Shown in pieces: positions 7,900-16,483 of a DNA stretch of 64,000 nucleotides. A program made the translations under genes and the position numbers. How positions within the stretch are numbered: the first letter of the stretch is position 1; each line of letters starts with the position of its first letter. Below the pieces are notes generated by a model, which did not search any database, had not been told where the DNA came from, and saw nothing but the letters and a program-made list of their open reading frames with translations. Source of the DNA: Clostridiales bacterium (GTDB lineage Bacteria > Bacillota > Clostridia > Saccharofermentanales > Saccharofermentanaceae); NCBI GenBank assembly GCA_017615755.1, contig JAFZZM010000063.1:124001-188000 (forward strand), written 5' to 3'.

Positions 7900-10770
7900 T
7901 TACTGCAGCTTCAAGTATACCACTGTTCCGTACGGCACTTTTCTCTTCGGCGCAGCCGTAGTTTCACCGGTGCTTTCGCCCGATTCGCCGTCTTCACCGC
8001 CCGCGCTTGTCTCACCCGAAGTCTCGGAATCACCCTGTTCCGAAGTCGTGTTCTCGGCAGGCTCAGAAGTAGTGCTTTCACCGGAAGACTCGCCCTCTTC
8101 CGTCTCATTGGTCTCATTCGTTTCGTTTGTCTCGTCCGTTTCACCCGTCTCCGAGGTGGATTCACCCTCTTCGCCCGGTGGCGGTGTAGGCGTAACATCC
8201 GGATCCAGACCGATCGTTGTTGTCGGAGTCTGGGATACCACGCTGCCCATCGCGTTTTCTTCCACGATGATGTTCAGATGGTACTGCTTCGCCATACGCT
8301 GGGCTTCGACGATACTCATGCCTTCAAAGTTCGGGATCACCGTCGTTGTCATATCTTCAACGGAAACCTCACCAGGATACAGAATGATCTGGGCATTCTT
8401 ACTTGCTACCTTGGTTTCACCAAAGTACATGGTACCTATGATCGTATCCGGCTGCATGGTACCGAAACCATCTACCGCATCGAATCCTGCTTCCATAAGA
8501 ACACTCTTTGCCTGGGAGAACGTCATACCGACAACGTCCGGTACTTCGTGCTGTACAGTCATGGCTTCGTATTCTTTCTCGGACAGTTTTCTCTGTACAC
8601 CCTTATACTCCAGAGTATCTTCAACGATACGGGCCGCGGTCTTCGCTGCAGCACTGGAAGTAAGTTCTTTGTCTTCAGGCTTATTGATGATGACCAGAAC
8701 CGCGATCTGCGGGTTATAAGCCGGTGCATGGCAGCAGAATGAAAGTACGTGCATACCGGCCTCTTCACCGGTCTCGATCGTGGACGTACTGGTCTTACCG
8801 GCAACATAGTACCCGGGAACATAACCAGCAGAACCTGTACCGACATTAACTACGTCCTCAAGTAAAGAACGTACGCGCTTTGTCGTATTCTCTGAGAACA
8901 GTGTACGGACCTTTTCTGCCGAATACTCACGAACGATATTTCCATCGGAATCGACCAGTCTGGATGCAATATGCGGACGCATCAGGGATCCGCCGTTAAC
9001 CAGTGCCGAATACGCCGTGATCAGCTGAAGCGGTGTAACCGTAGAAGACTCACCGAAAGACAATGTGGCCATATCGACTTCTGTCGGATGTGCATGGAGG
9101 ATGCCCTTACCTTCTGCAGGGAGATCCACGCCGGTCACATCGTAGAAACCACAGTTGCGGATATAGTCATAGAATTTATCGATACCGAGTTTCTGCGCCA
9201 GCTGTACGAAAATCGGGTTACAAGAACGCTCGAAAGCTTCCCGCAATGTTTCCACGCCGTGATTTCCTTCTTTCTGACGCCAGCAGGAGATCGTGTCGAC
9301 TGTGGTGATATTGATCGGTTCATCGCTGAAATAATCTGTTTCATCAGCGCAGCCTTCCTCGAGTGCCATAGCCGTTGTCAGGGATTTCATGGTAGAACCC
9401 GGCTCGTACGTATCGGAAATACAGCGGTTTCTCCACGCACTACGCATGAGGTATTCCACCCGTTCTTCCGATTTCATGGATTTCCATTTCTCTTCGTCGA
9501 TACCATAAGGCTTGCTTCTTGCCGCATTCAGGTCAAAGTCCGGCATGGATACCATTGCCAGGATCTCACCTGTATACGGATTCATAACGATACTGGTTAC
9601 GCCCTCTTTCGGCTTGTACTGTTCATAGGCATCACGGCACGCCTCTTCGGCGATACGCTGGATATTCATGTCCAGCGTGAGCTGTACGTTATACCCGTCT
9701 GCTGCTTCGATGGTGGTCGGTGCGGAATAAGGGAGCACGCTTCGGTTATAGTTATCTACCTCTGCGTATGTATAGCCCTTGGTGCCGGTCAGGTCCGAAT
9801 TATAGTAGGCCTCGATGCCGATCTGGCCGATCAGGGAATTATCGCTCTGGTCCGCAAATCCGATGACCTGCGCCGCCAGGTTGCCGTAGGTATAGTAGCG
9901 CTTCGGCACCGTATCGATCTTCACACCGCCGATGCCCTTGTCATTGATATATGACTGCAGGGCTTTCATCTGCTCCAGATTTACATTCTTGATGATCTGG
10001 ATATACGCTGCGTCCGTGTCTTCCAGCCACACGAGCATCTTATCGTGATCCGCACCCACGCATTCGGCAAAAGCGGTGGCGATCTCTTCCTTGGTCTGTC
10101 CGTTCTTCTTGTTTGCCTGGGACTTCAGTACATCCGAAGGCGTCATACCGATAGTGTACTCATAGGTCGTACTGGCAAGGATATTTCCGTTACTGTCAAG
10201 GATATCGCCTCGGTTCGGCACGTCTTCGATACGCTTCCAGTGCATGCTGGATGCCTGCTTGGAGAAATCTTCGTAATCGGTGACCTGGATCTGGTACTGT
10301 TTATGGATAAGATAGCCCATAAAACCGGTCAACAATAAAAAGACCAATCCGAGCACGATCCTTCCGCCAATGCGGAAGCCTCGCTGTTCCTCGTACTGGA
10401 CAAAATTCTTCTTCTTTTCTTCGACCCGGTTTTCTGCAGTCTTCTTCTGTTCTTCTTTTTTGGCTAATCTTGCGGCCTTCTTCTCTTCTTTCTTTGCCGC
10501 CTTGAGCGCTGCGCGCTTTTCTCTTTTCTCTTCTTCCAGTCTTGCCGCCTTCGCATCGCGAACGGCCTTTTCCGCTTTTTCCGCTCTCGCCATCGCGATA
10601 GCTACATGATCGATCTTGCCCGGATTCGTCGGATTATTAAGAGACGCCTTCTTTCGGGACGTCTCTCTGCGAAATGCCATATTCGGTGAAGCATTTCTTC
10701 TCGGTATCTTCTTTTGGGGATCTCTGGAACCAGAGTTTCCCGGACGGTTCGGCTTCTTGTTCTGAGACAT
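7900..10770 (-). CDS. Class B penicillin-binding protein with PASTA domains (FtsI/SpoVD type)
   Basis: Septal transpeptidase, 956 residues, longer than typical FtsI/SpoVD. Order: basic/coiled cytoplasmic tail rich in Lys, Ala and Glu (residues 1-130), one membrane helix (about 133-152), PBP dimerisation domain, transpeptidase domain, PASTA repeats. Catalytic motifs are S459-T-M-K462, S516-C-N518 and K659-T-S661, the last replacing the usual KTG. The first PASTA domain begins near residue 748. The second starts VIPNFEGMSIVEAQRM but is interrupted by about 82 Ser/Thr/Glu/Gly-rich residues (860-941) before its last strand KVPYGTVVYLKLQ. Its place between ftsL and murE suits an essential division PBP; a SpoVD-like sporulation role is the alternative. 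Confidence 0.93.
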   Translation of the reverse strand: MSQNKKPNRPGNSGSRDPQKKIPRRNASPNMAFRRETSRKKASLNNPTNPGKIDHVAIAMARAEKAEKAVRDAKAARLEEEKREKRAALKAAKKEEKKAARLAKKEEQKKTAENRVEEKKKNFVQYEEQRGFRIGGRIVLGLVFLLLTGFMGYLIHKQYQIQVTDYEDFSKQASSMHWKRIEDVPNRGDILDSNGNILASTTYEYTIGMTPSDVLKSQANKKNGQTKEEIATAFAECVGADHDKMLVWLEDTDAAYIQIIKNVNLEQMKALQSYINDKGIGGVKIDTVPKRYYTYGNLAAQVIGFADQSDNSLIGQIGIEAYYNSDLTGTKGYTYAEVDNYNRSVLPYSAPTTIEAADGYNVQLTLDMNIQRIAEEACRDAYEQYKPKEGVTSIVMNPYTGEILAMVSMPDFDLNAARSKPYGIDEEKWKSMKSEERVEYLMRSAWRNRCISDTYEPGSTMKSLTTAMALEEGCADETDYFSDEPINITTVDTISCWRQKEGNHGVETLREAFERSCNPIFVQLAQKLGIDKFYDYIRNCGFYDVTGVDLPAEGKGILHAHPTEVDMATLSFGESSTVTPLQLITAYSALVNGGSLMRPHIASRLVDSDGNIVREYSAEKVRTLFSENTTKRVRSLLEDVVNVGTGSAGYVPGYYVAGKTSTSTIETGEEAGMHVLSFCCHAPAYNPQIAVLVIINKPEDKELTSSAAAKTAARIVEDTLEYKGVQRKLSEKEYEAMTVQHEVPDVVGMTFSQAKSVLMEAGFDAVDGFGTMQPDTIIGTMYFGETKVASKNAQIILYPGEVSVEDMTTTVIPNFEGMSIVEAQRMAKQYHLNIIVEENAMGSVVSQTPTTTIGLDPDVTPTPPPGEEGESTSETGETDETNETNETNETEEGESSGESTTSEPAENTTSEQGDSETSGETSAGGEDGESGESTGETTAAPKRKVPYGTVVYLKLQ

Positions 10771-10804
10771 GCTAACAGAGCACTCCTATTGTTTTAAGTA
10801 TCCA

Positions 10805-11452
10805 TCATGCATCTTTCTCTGCAAAATAATGTGCCAGGTCCTTTGTTGCTTCTTCGAGCATCTCGTCCGTTACTCCGTGGGAGTTGTAGGAAAGGCTCGT
10901 TGCCATACGGTCACGGTTCGGCACGCCGCCATTGACGACCTGCTTAAAACTCGGGATGACCATGCCCAGACGAAGGCTCGCCTGTGTACGGATATATTCC
11001 AGATCAGCGCTGTCTGCCAGGCTTTCTTTCAGCTGGCTTGTTTCCTGATGCATCTTGTTGATCTGGCGCTCCAGCTTGTTGTTTGCAAAGTTAATGGATG
11101 CAATCTGCGACTCATTATACACCAACGCTCCCAAAACGGCAGTAACCGCAATAATGGCAATGGCGATAAAGAAGAAATCACGAAGACGCTTAGCGGATTC
11201 CAGGAAATTCTTCTGACGGTAGTAGTGATACACTTCATCCATCTTTTTCTTGTTATCCTTCTGGATCTTCTTTCTTCTTTCCTCATCCGCCTTGGATGTA
11301 TGGTAAGACGTACCGTCAAGCTTACTCATGTAACGCTCGAGAGCCATGTCGTCAAAGGCATTCGGATTCAAACCGATCGCATAGTCGGTTCCTGTACGTC
11401 CGTATACTGCATCGATCTTATTCGTTTTTCTGGTTTTTACTGCCTGCGCCAT
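10805..11452 (-). CDS. FtsL-like septum protein
   Basis: Position after rsmH and before the class B PBP, plus architecture, identify this as the FtsL-type partner of the septal complex. 215 residues: a long charged cytoplasmic part (1-110, rich in Lys/Arg/Asp), one membrane helix near 113-135 (FFFIAIAIIAVTAVLGALVY), then a coiled-coil segment (ASINFANNKLERQINKMHQE) and a short tail with the LEYIRTQASLRLGMV element typical of FtsL/DivIC. The cytoplasmic part is several times longer than in classic FtsL. Sequence conservation in this family is low, so the call rests on context. Overlaps the rsmH end by 16 bases. Confidence 0.8.
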   Translation of the reverse strand: MAQAVKTRKTNKIDAVYGRTGTDYAIGLNPNAFDDMALERYMSKLDGTSYHTSKADEERRKKIQKDNKKKMDEVYHYYRQKNFLESAKRLRDFFFIAIAIIAVTAVLGALVYNESQIASINFANNKLERQINKMHQETSQLKESLADSADLEYIRTQASLRLGMVIPSFKQVVNGGVPNRDRMATSLSYNSHGVTDEMLEEATKDLAHYFAEKDA

Positions 11453-12420
11453 TCTTCGTCATTCCTTTCAAACACCCTCAATTTTGCACAACCTGAGCGT
11501 TTATTTTCCAAGGCCTCTTTCTTTGAAGCCACGATGGGTTTCGTGTTTACCTGTTTTCCCATCGGCACCTTCCCGCATACACAGACCGGAAACTCTCTCG
11601 GACATGTACATGGGCTTTCCAGTTTTCGGAACGCTTCTTTCACCAGCCGGTCTTCCAGCGAGTGAAAGGAGATCACGGCAAACCTTCCATTCGGCTTCAA
11701 TAACGACGGAACCACCTCCAAGAGTGTCGAGACCGAAGAAAGTTCATTGTTTACTTCGATCCTGATGGCCTGGAAGCATCGCCTTGCGGGATGCTGATCC
11801 TCTTTTCGGGCTTTGTGCGGCATCGCGCTGCGGATAATGTCAGCCAGTGCCGTCGTGGACCGGATCGGCTCATTCTTTCGTGCTTCCACGATCGCCGATG
11901 CGATCCTTCCTGCAAATCTTTCTTCACCATACTCACGGAAGATCCTGGCCAACTCTGCTTCTTTGTACTCATTGACCACGACTTCTGCGGACAACGCCTG
12001 CTCGCCGTTCATTCTCATATCAAGAGGTCCCTCCTGCATATAAGAAAAACCACGGTCCGGTGTGTCGATCTGATGGGAAGATACCCCAAGATCTGCAAGA
12101 ACTCCGTCTATCTTTTCAATGTTCAACTCTTCCAGCACTTCTCCGATCTTTGAAAAATCAGATCGTACCAATGTCCACTTATCCTCCGCGCCCATCGCTT
12201 TGCGTTTTGCTTCGCAAGCGGCCAGCGCCTCTTCGTCTTTATCCAGCGAGATCAGCTTTCCAAGACTTCCCAGTCTCTCGACGATCCCCGAGCTATGTCC
12301 GCCGCCACCCGCGGTGCAGTCGACATAGATCCCATCCTCTTTGATGGCAAGGCCATCCATACACTCCGTAAAAAGCACCGGCAAATGATGAAAATTACAA
12401 TCCTGTGATCTCATAGCCAT
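11437..12420 (-). CDS. rsmH: RsmH (MraW), 16S rRNA m4C1402 N4-methyltransferase
   Basis: SAM-dependent methyltransferase that modifies N4 of C1402 in the ribosomal P site. 327 residues, normal length. Recognised by HLPVLFTECMDGL at the start, the SAM loop VDCTAGGGGHSSGI, the segment GVLADLGVSSHQID, RGFSYMQEGPLDMRM, and the C-terminal FAVISFHSLEDRLVK. Overlaps mraZ by 26 bases and ftsL by 16, the tight packing seen in dcw clusters. The 2'-O-methyltransferase for the same nucleotide, rsmI, lies at 60071-60898. Confidence 0.97.
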   Translation of the reverse strand: MAMRSQDCNFHHLPVLFTECMDGLAIKEDGIYVDCTAGGGGHSSGIVERLGSLGKLISLDKDEEALAACEAKRKAMGAEDKWTLVRSDFSKIGEVLEELNIEKIDGVLADLGVSSHQIDTPDRGFSYMQEGPLDMRMNGEQALSAEVVVNEYKEAELARIFREYGEERFAGRIASAIVEARKNEPIRSTTALADIIRSAMPHKARKEDQHPARRCFQAIRIEVNNELSSVSTLLEVVPSLLKPNGRFAVISFHSLEDRLVKEAFRKLESPCTCPREFPVCVCGKVPMGKQVNTKPIVASKKEALENKRSGCAKLRVFERNDEEWRRQ

Positions 12421-12829
12421 CCAAATCGATACTCTCCTGCTCGATCGCTTCGTTCATCTCGTCGTAGTACTTCTTCGTGCAGATCTCGAGCGCATCCTTG
12501 CCCATCTGGTAGATGCAGATCTCATCGGAAGGCACCGCGCCGATACGACCCCAAAGCTCTGAGCTTACGGAAATACGTCCCTGCCCGTCCAGTTCGCACT
12601 CCAGAGCCTCACCGATGAGCTGTCTTCTTGCATGACGGATCTTCGGGTTGGTCATCGGGATCTTCGCGAACTGTTCCACGATATCCTCGAAACGCGGCTT
12701 GCTGTATACACTGAGATAGCCTTTGTCCTGGTTCAAGGTAACAAACATGGGCGAACCGATCTGATCCCTGATTTTTGCCGGGATAAAGATCCTTCCTTTC
12801 GCGTCCATCTTGTTAATGAAACGGGCCAT
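12395..12829 (-). CDS. mraZ: MraZ transcriptional regulator
   Basis: AbrB-like double-hairpin DNA-binding protein that represses or tunes its own dcw operon. 144 residues with both MraZ repeats: DAKGRIFIPAKIRDQIG near residue 9 and DGQGRISVSSELWGRIG near residue 81. Starts at ATG behind AAGGAGAG. First gene of the operon; immediately upstream are a sigma-A promoter and four TGGTG boxes, the known kind of target for this family. Confidence 0.96.
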   Translation of the reverse strand: MARFINKMDAKGRIFIPAKIRDQIGSPMFVTLNQDKGYLSVYSKPRFEDIVEQFAKIPMTNPKIRHARRQLIGEALECELDGQGRISVSSELWGRIGAVPSDEICIYQMGKDALEICTKKYYDEMNEAIEQESIDLDGYEITGL

Positions 12830-12860
12830 TCTCTCTCCTTGTACTGGTTTTTACTGAAAA

Positions 12861-12910
12861 TCCACCACGATTCTCCACCGTTTGTGAACTTTCCACCACT
12901 TTTCACCACT
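12861..12910 (-). promoter_or_regulatory. MraZ operator: four TGGTG-type boxes
   Basis: On the minus strand four TGG-core boxes read GTGGTG (12904-12909), TGGTGG (12893-12898), GGTGG (12875-12879) and TGGTGG (12862-12867). They form two pairs with about 11- and 13-base steps around a 20-base middle gap, on the face just downstream of the predicted start site. MraZ is known to bind repeated TGGG/GTGG boxes about one helical turn apart upstream of its own gene. The match here is by eye. Confidence 0.75.
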
Positions 12911-12920
12911 TTCTGTAGAT

Positions 12921-12949
12921 ATTTTAGTAAAGTTGCGTTTACATTTCAA
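12921..12949 (-). promoter_or_regulatory. Sigma-A promoter of the dcw operon (mraZ)
   Basis: TTGAAA (12944-12949), a 17-base spacer and TAAAAT (12921-12926). The predicted start site falls just before the TGGTG boxes, so bound MraZ would block initiation or early elongation. Confidence 0.75.
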
Positions 12950-13072
12950 TAGTATTTCGTGGAGAAATGCCGAAAAGTTCGGCTTTTTGCGCCAAAAGCC
13001 GAACAAACGCTCGTTTTGTTCTTTTTGTGGGGAATTTGCCCTGTAAAGATACTCGCAGATCACTTTTTCGCA

Positions 13073-13130
13073 ACAAAAAAGCCGCTGTCTCTGTTTCTGT
13101 TTTCTTTCAAACAGAAGCAAAAGCAGCGGC
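13073..13130 (-). terminator. Rho-independent terminator after rodA
   Basis: Outer stem GCCGCTG (13124-13130) with CAGCGGC (13081-13087) encloses an inner TTCTGTTTG/CAGAAACAG-type pairing; six T follow on the minus strand. It ends the rimP-rodA operon 30 bases past the rodA stop and insulates the mraZ promoter. Confidence 0.85.
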
Positions 13131-13158
13131 GAAAATCACCGGTTTATTACAGAATTTG

Positions 13159-14289
13159 TCAGGTGGACGCGCTCTTACGGTCCATGGAAATATTCAGGAT
13201 GAATCCCAGCGAAATAAAGTTAACCATCATGGCGGTACCACCATGGCTGACAAACGGCAGCGGAATACCCGTGATCGGCAAAAGTCCGATACACATACCC
13301 ATATTCTCGATAAAGTGGAAAGCATACGAAGCCGTAAGTCCGACAACGATATACGAGTAAGCTTTTCTGGCCGCCTTCGAGGCAACATAGAGGCATCTCA
13401 GAAGGAAGAAGAACGCCAGCACCACGATAGCCGTCGTGCCGATAAATCCCATACGTTCGGATACGGCGGAATAGATAAAGTCGGATTGTTTAACCGGAAC
13501 GTTTACGAGGATACCCGTGTGGTTACCGGTCAAGCCTCCGGACATGATCGCTCTTTTGGACTGGACAAGGTTATACTCAGCCACCGGGTCGGAACCCTCG
13601 AAGATCAAGGACAAGATCCTCTTCTTCTGAAACGGCGCCAGATAGAAATTCCATACGATCGGCAGTACCCCGACGACAACGCCGGAGATCGCCAGCAGGA
13701 AGTATCTGTACTTCAGGTTCCAGATAAAAAGCATGCATACGAAGGAGAACACAATAACCATGGCCGTACCAAAGTCAGGCTGTTTCAGGATCATGAGCAT
13801 TGGCGGGCCATAGATCAGCGCCAGATAGACCCAGCCGCGGACCATGGAGATCACCTTCTGACCCATATCCTCTAATACATAGGAAGTTACAATAACAAGA
13901 CCGATCTTTGTTAACTCCGAAGGTTGGAAAGTACCCAGGAACGGCAGTGACATCCAGGAGTCCGCGCCCCAGGTATCCGCCAGTGTAAAGCCGTCGATAC
14001 GTACCCACACAAGAAGCAGGAGCGAGGCGGCATACAATATCCATCCGATCAGTTTCATGAACTGCGTATCCAGAAGACAGATGACCAGCGCGATCACGAC
14101 ACCCATGATAACCGCGATGACCTGCTTGTAAAAAATCATGGGATAATCCGTGAAGCCTTGTGAAAGCACGAGATTCAGCACATAAAGTCCGATCGTCGTT
14201 ATGGACAGGATCGGGATGACCAGCCAATAATCGACGGTACGCAGAGAATTATTGCGCAAAAACTCGATTCCGGATTTACCTTTATCCAT
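13159..14289 (-). CDS. RodA-like SEDS peptidoglycan polymerase
   Basis: Second SEDS protein of the window, 376 residues, about ten membrane helices. It carries FLGTFQPSELTKIGLV after the first helices, LKQPDFGTAMVI in the middle, SERMGFIGTTAIVVL, and the C-terminal ITGIPLPFVSHGGTAMM signature. The short termini and the QPDFGTA segment look more like RodA than FtsW, so I infer lateral-wall synthesis together with MreB (51592-52602). It is the last gene of the rimP operon and overlaps lgt by eight bases (ATGGATAA), an unusual setting for a SEDS gene. Confidence 0.88.
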   Translation of the reverse strand: MDKGKSGIEFLRNNSLRTVDYWLVIPILSITTIGLYVLNLVLSQGFTDYPMIFYKQVIAVIMGVVIALVICLLDTQFMKLIGWILYAASLLLLVWVRIDGFTLADTWGADSWMSLPFLGTFQPSELTKIGLVIVTSYVLEDMGQKVISMVRGWVYLALIYGPPMLMILKQPDFGTAMVIVFSFVCMLFIWNLKYRYFLLAISGVVVGVLPIVWNFYLAPFQKKRILSLIFEGSDPVAEYNLVQSKRAIMSGGLTGNHTGILVNVPVKQSDFIYSAVSERMGFIGTTAIVVLAFFFLLRCLYVASKAARKAYSYIVVGLTASYAFHFIENMGMCIGLLPITGIPLPFVSHGGTAMMVNFISLGFILNISMDRKSAST

Positions 14290-15457
14290 CGATCTCCTCT
14301 TCGTCCTCGGTATCTTCGGACTCCTCGTCCTCTACCTCATCCTCATCAGATGTCTCTTCTTCGTCGGAATCGTCCTCGGATGACTCGTCTTCCTCTTCGG
14401 AATCCTCATCCGCTTCTTTTTCTTCGTCTTCGTCCTCGTCTTCAATGCTGAAAGAAGACTTGGCCAGTCTTTCAACGCGGTCTTCCACGTCCTCATCCTC
14501 TTCATACTCGCGAAGTCTCTCTTCCTTCTTACGGAGAGCTTCTTCACGCATTCTCTGGTCAGCCTTGATGAATCTCTCCGGAATCGGCTGTCTCTTCCAG
14601 TCAAGGGAACGACCTACGCAGATCAGAAGGATACCGATCACGATCAGGCCAAGAGAAAGCACCTGGGAGATACGAAGGCCGGTGTTTCCGATATAGAGGG
14701 AGTCTGTACGCAGACCCTCGATAAAGAAACGAGCGAGACCATACAGAATGAAATATACGGATGTAACGGTCCACGGTCTCTTGCTCTTCTTACGAACCTG
14801 CATGAGAACAATGAACGTGATAAACGTGCAGACGGACTCATAGAAGAAAGTCGGGTGAACCGGCATCTCGGAATCCAGTTCCGGGCAGTTCTGTGCCAGA
14901 TATCTGGCAATGACCGTACTCTTCATGCCCCACGGTAGGTTCGTCGTGGTACCGAAAGCTTCCTGGTTAAAGAAGTTGCCCCAGCGTCCGATTGCCTGAC
15001 CCAGAGGAATATATACCATAGCAAAATCGACCATGGTGGATACCGGTACCTTACGGATCTTACTCATCAGGAAGATCGCGAGGATCGCGCCCAGCACACC
15101 GCCGTAGATCGCAAGTCCGCCACCTCGGAAGTTGATGATGTTCCCAAGCGTTCCACCGATATCACCTTTGACATAGTACTCGCCCCACTCACAGAAAACA
15201 TAGTAGAGACGTGCGCCGACAAAAGCGACCGGAATCGTAAAAAGACAATAGTCAGTAAGAAGATCCGGTGTGATACCGAACTTTCTGCACTGCTTCAGCC
15301 CCAGGAAAATACAAAGTGCCACCGCAAGTCCGATCAGGATACCATACCAGTAGAGCTTCAGCCCACCGATCGTGATGGCAACATTATCTATATTGAATTT
15401 CCAGCCTAAACCCGGAAATGAAATGATTTCTTTTTCTAAAGCTACCAAAAAATGCAT
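14282..15457 (-). CDS. lgt: Lgt, prolipoprotein diacylglyceryl transferase, with long acidic tail
   Basis: Membrane enzyme that attaches diacylglycerol to the lipobox Cys of prolipoproteins. The catalytic domain has the signature GQAIGRWGNFFNQEAFG and the GGGLAIYGGVLGA segment (Tyr where many Lgt proteins have the His of HGG). Seven or so membrane helices end near residue 275. What follows is unusual: a basic/charged helix (RFIKADQRMREEALRKKEE) and then about 75 residues of almost only Asp, Glu and Ser to the end at 391; most Lgt proteins stop soon after the last helix. Clients in this window include lipoproteins at 30091 and 56381. Confidence 0.93.
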   Translation of the reverse strand: MHFLVALEKEIISFPGLGWKFNIDNVAITIGGLKLYWYGILIGLAVALCIFLGLKQCRKFGITPDLLTDYCLFTIPVAFVGARLYYVFCEWGEYYVKGDIGGTLGNIINFRGGGLAIYGGVLGAILAIFLMSKIRKVPVSTMVDFAMVYIPLGQAIGRWGNFFNQEAFGTTTNLPWGMKSTVIARYLAQNCPELDSEMPVHPTFFYESVCTFITFIVLMQVRKKSKRPWTVTSVYFILYGLARFFIEGLRTDSLYIGNTGLRISQVLSLGLIVIGILLICVGRSLDWKRQPIPERFIKADQRMREEALRKKEERLREYEEDEDVEDRVERLAKSSFSIEDEDEDEEKEADEDSEEEDESSEDDSDEEETSDEDEVEDEESEDTEDEEEIDG

Positions 15458-15496
15458 TTTGTACCTCTTCCTTTGTTTTATCCACGCAATATAATA

Positions 15497-16483
15497 TCAC
15501 ATATACCCTTCAAACCGAACTGTTTTTTGCCGTTTCGTATGGTACTGCCAAACTTCCTTCTGATCTTTTTTCATCTGTTCCTTCAATTCATCGATCGATC
15601 CGAAGTGCTTTTCCGGTCTTATGAAACGAAGGAGGAATACGGTTCCTCTCGTGCCGTAAAGCTGGAAATGTTCGTTAAAGATCATAGTCTCCGTTAACGG
15701 CGTATCGTCATCTTTATTCACGGTCGGGCGCATGCCGACATTGGTCAGACCGTGGTACAGCTTTCCGTCGTAAAGATATGCCGAAGCATACACGCCGAAT
15801 TTCGGGATCATTTTCTGCTTCTCAATACGGATATTCGCCGTCGGAAAACCCAGTTTTCTTCCAAGCTGCTGTCCTTTTTCCACGAAGCCGGTATACGCCA
15901 GAGGATGATCCAGAAGTGTCTCCACTTTCTCCACATCTCCGTCTTCGATCAGTTCTCTGACCCAGGTAGATGAGATCCTTCTCCCCTCGAAAAGCTCCGG
16001 TTCCACGGCCACTACTTCAATGCCGTTCTTTTTTCCCCAGTCACGAAGAAGTGTCACGTCGCCGGCGCGTCCTCTTCCAAAACGGTAATCCTGACCGACT
16101 ACTACGACCCGCGCGTGCATCCATCCTTTCACACAAACATTAAGGAAGTCAGCGGCACTCATCCCCTTGACACGTTCATTAAAAGGAAGCGCGAAGAGAT
16201 CATCTACGCCCCAGGCCGATACGATCCCGCATCGTTCCGGATAGGTAGTGATCAGACTGTTCTGGGATTTGGAAGCCGGCGGATTGTCGAAAGTCTGCAC
16301 CGCTGTACGGAGGCCGAGTTCCGCCGCTTTTTCACGCATGGTACTGAATATCTTCTGATGGCCGAGGTGCACGCCGTCAAAGTAGCCAAGGGCCACCGCG
16401 CGGTCTGCCGTCACCTCCGTAGCACTTGAAGGCGTGGAGATCAACTGGTTATCTTGATTGATCACACAATTCCAAACGTTCAT
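15497..16483 (-). CDS. ribF: RibF, bifunctional riboflavin kinase/FAD synthetase
   Basis: Converts riboflavin to FMN and FMN to FAD. 328 residues, normal. The N-terminal adenylyltransferase half shows VALGYFDGVHLGHQKIF and, later, RRISSTWVRELIEDGDVE. The C-terminal kinase half shows GFVEKGQQLGRKLGFPTANI and YHGLTNVGMRPTV. Starts in a 4-base ATGA overlap with truB, a pair often adjacent in Firmicutes. Confidence 0.96.
   Translation of the reverse strand: MNVWNCVINQDNQLISTPSSATEVTADRAVALGYFDGVHLGHQKIFSTMREKAAELGLRTAVQTFDNPPASKSQNSLITTYPERCGIVSAWGVDDLFALPFNERVKGMSAADFLNVCVKGWMHARVVVVGQDYRFGRGRAGDVTLLRDWGKKNGIEVVAVEPELFEGRRISSTWVRELIEDGDVEKVETLLDHPLAYTGFVEKGQQLGRKLGFPTANIRIEKQKMIPKFGVYASAYLYDGKLYHGLTNVGMRPTVNKDDDTPLTETMIFNEHFQLYGTRGTVFLLRFIRPEKHFGSIDELKEQMKKDQKEVWQYHTKRQKTVRFEGYM

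Noticed and set aside
12851..13120. 89-residue frame on the minus strand
   Set aside because: Covers the mraZ promoter, operator and part of the rodA terminator; no ribosome site and no family.
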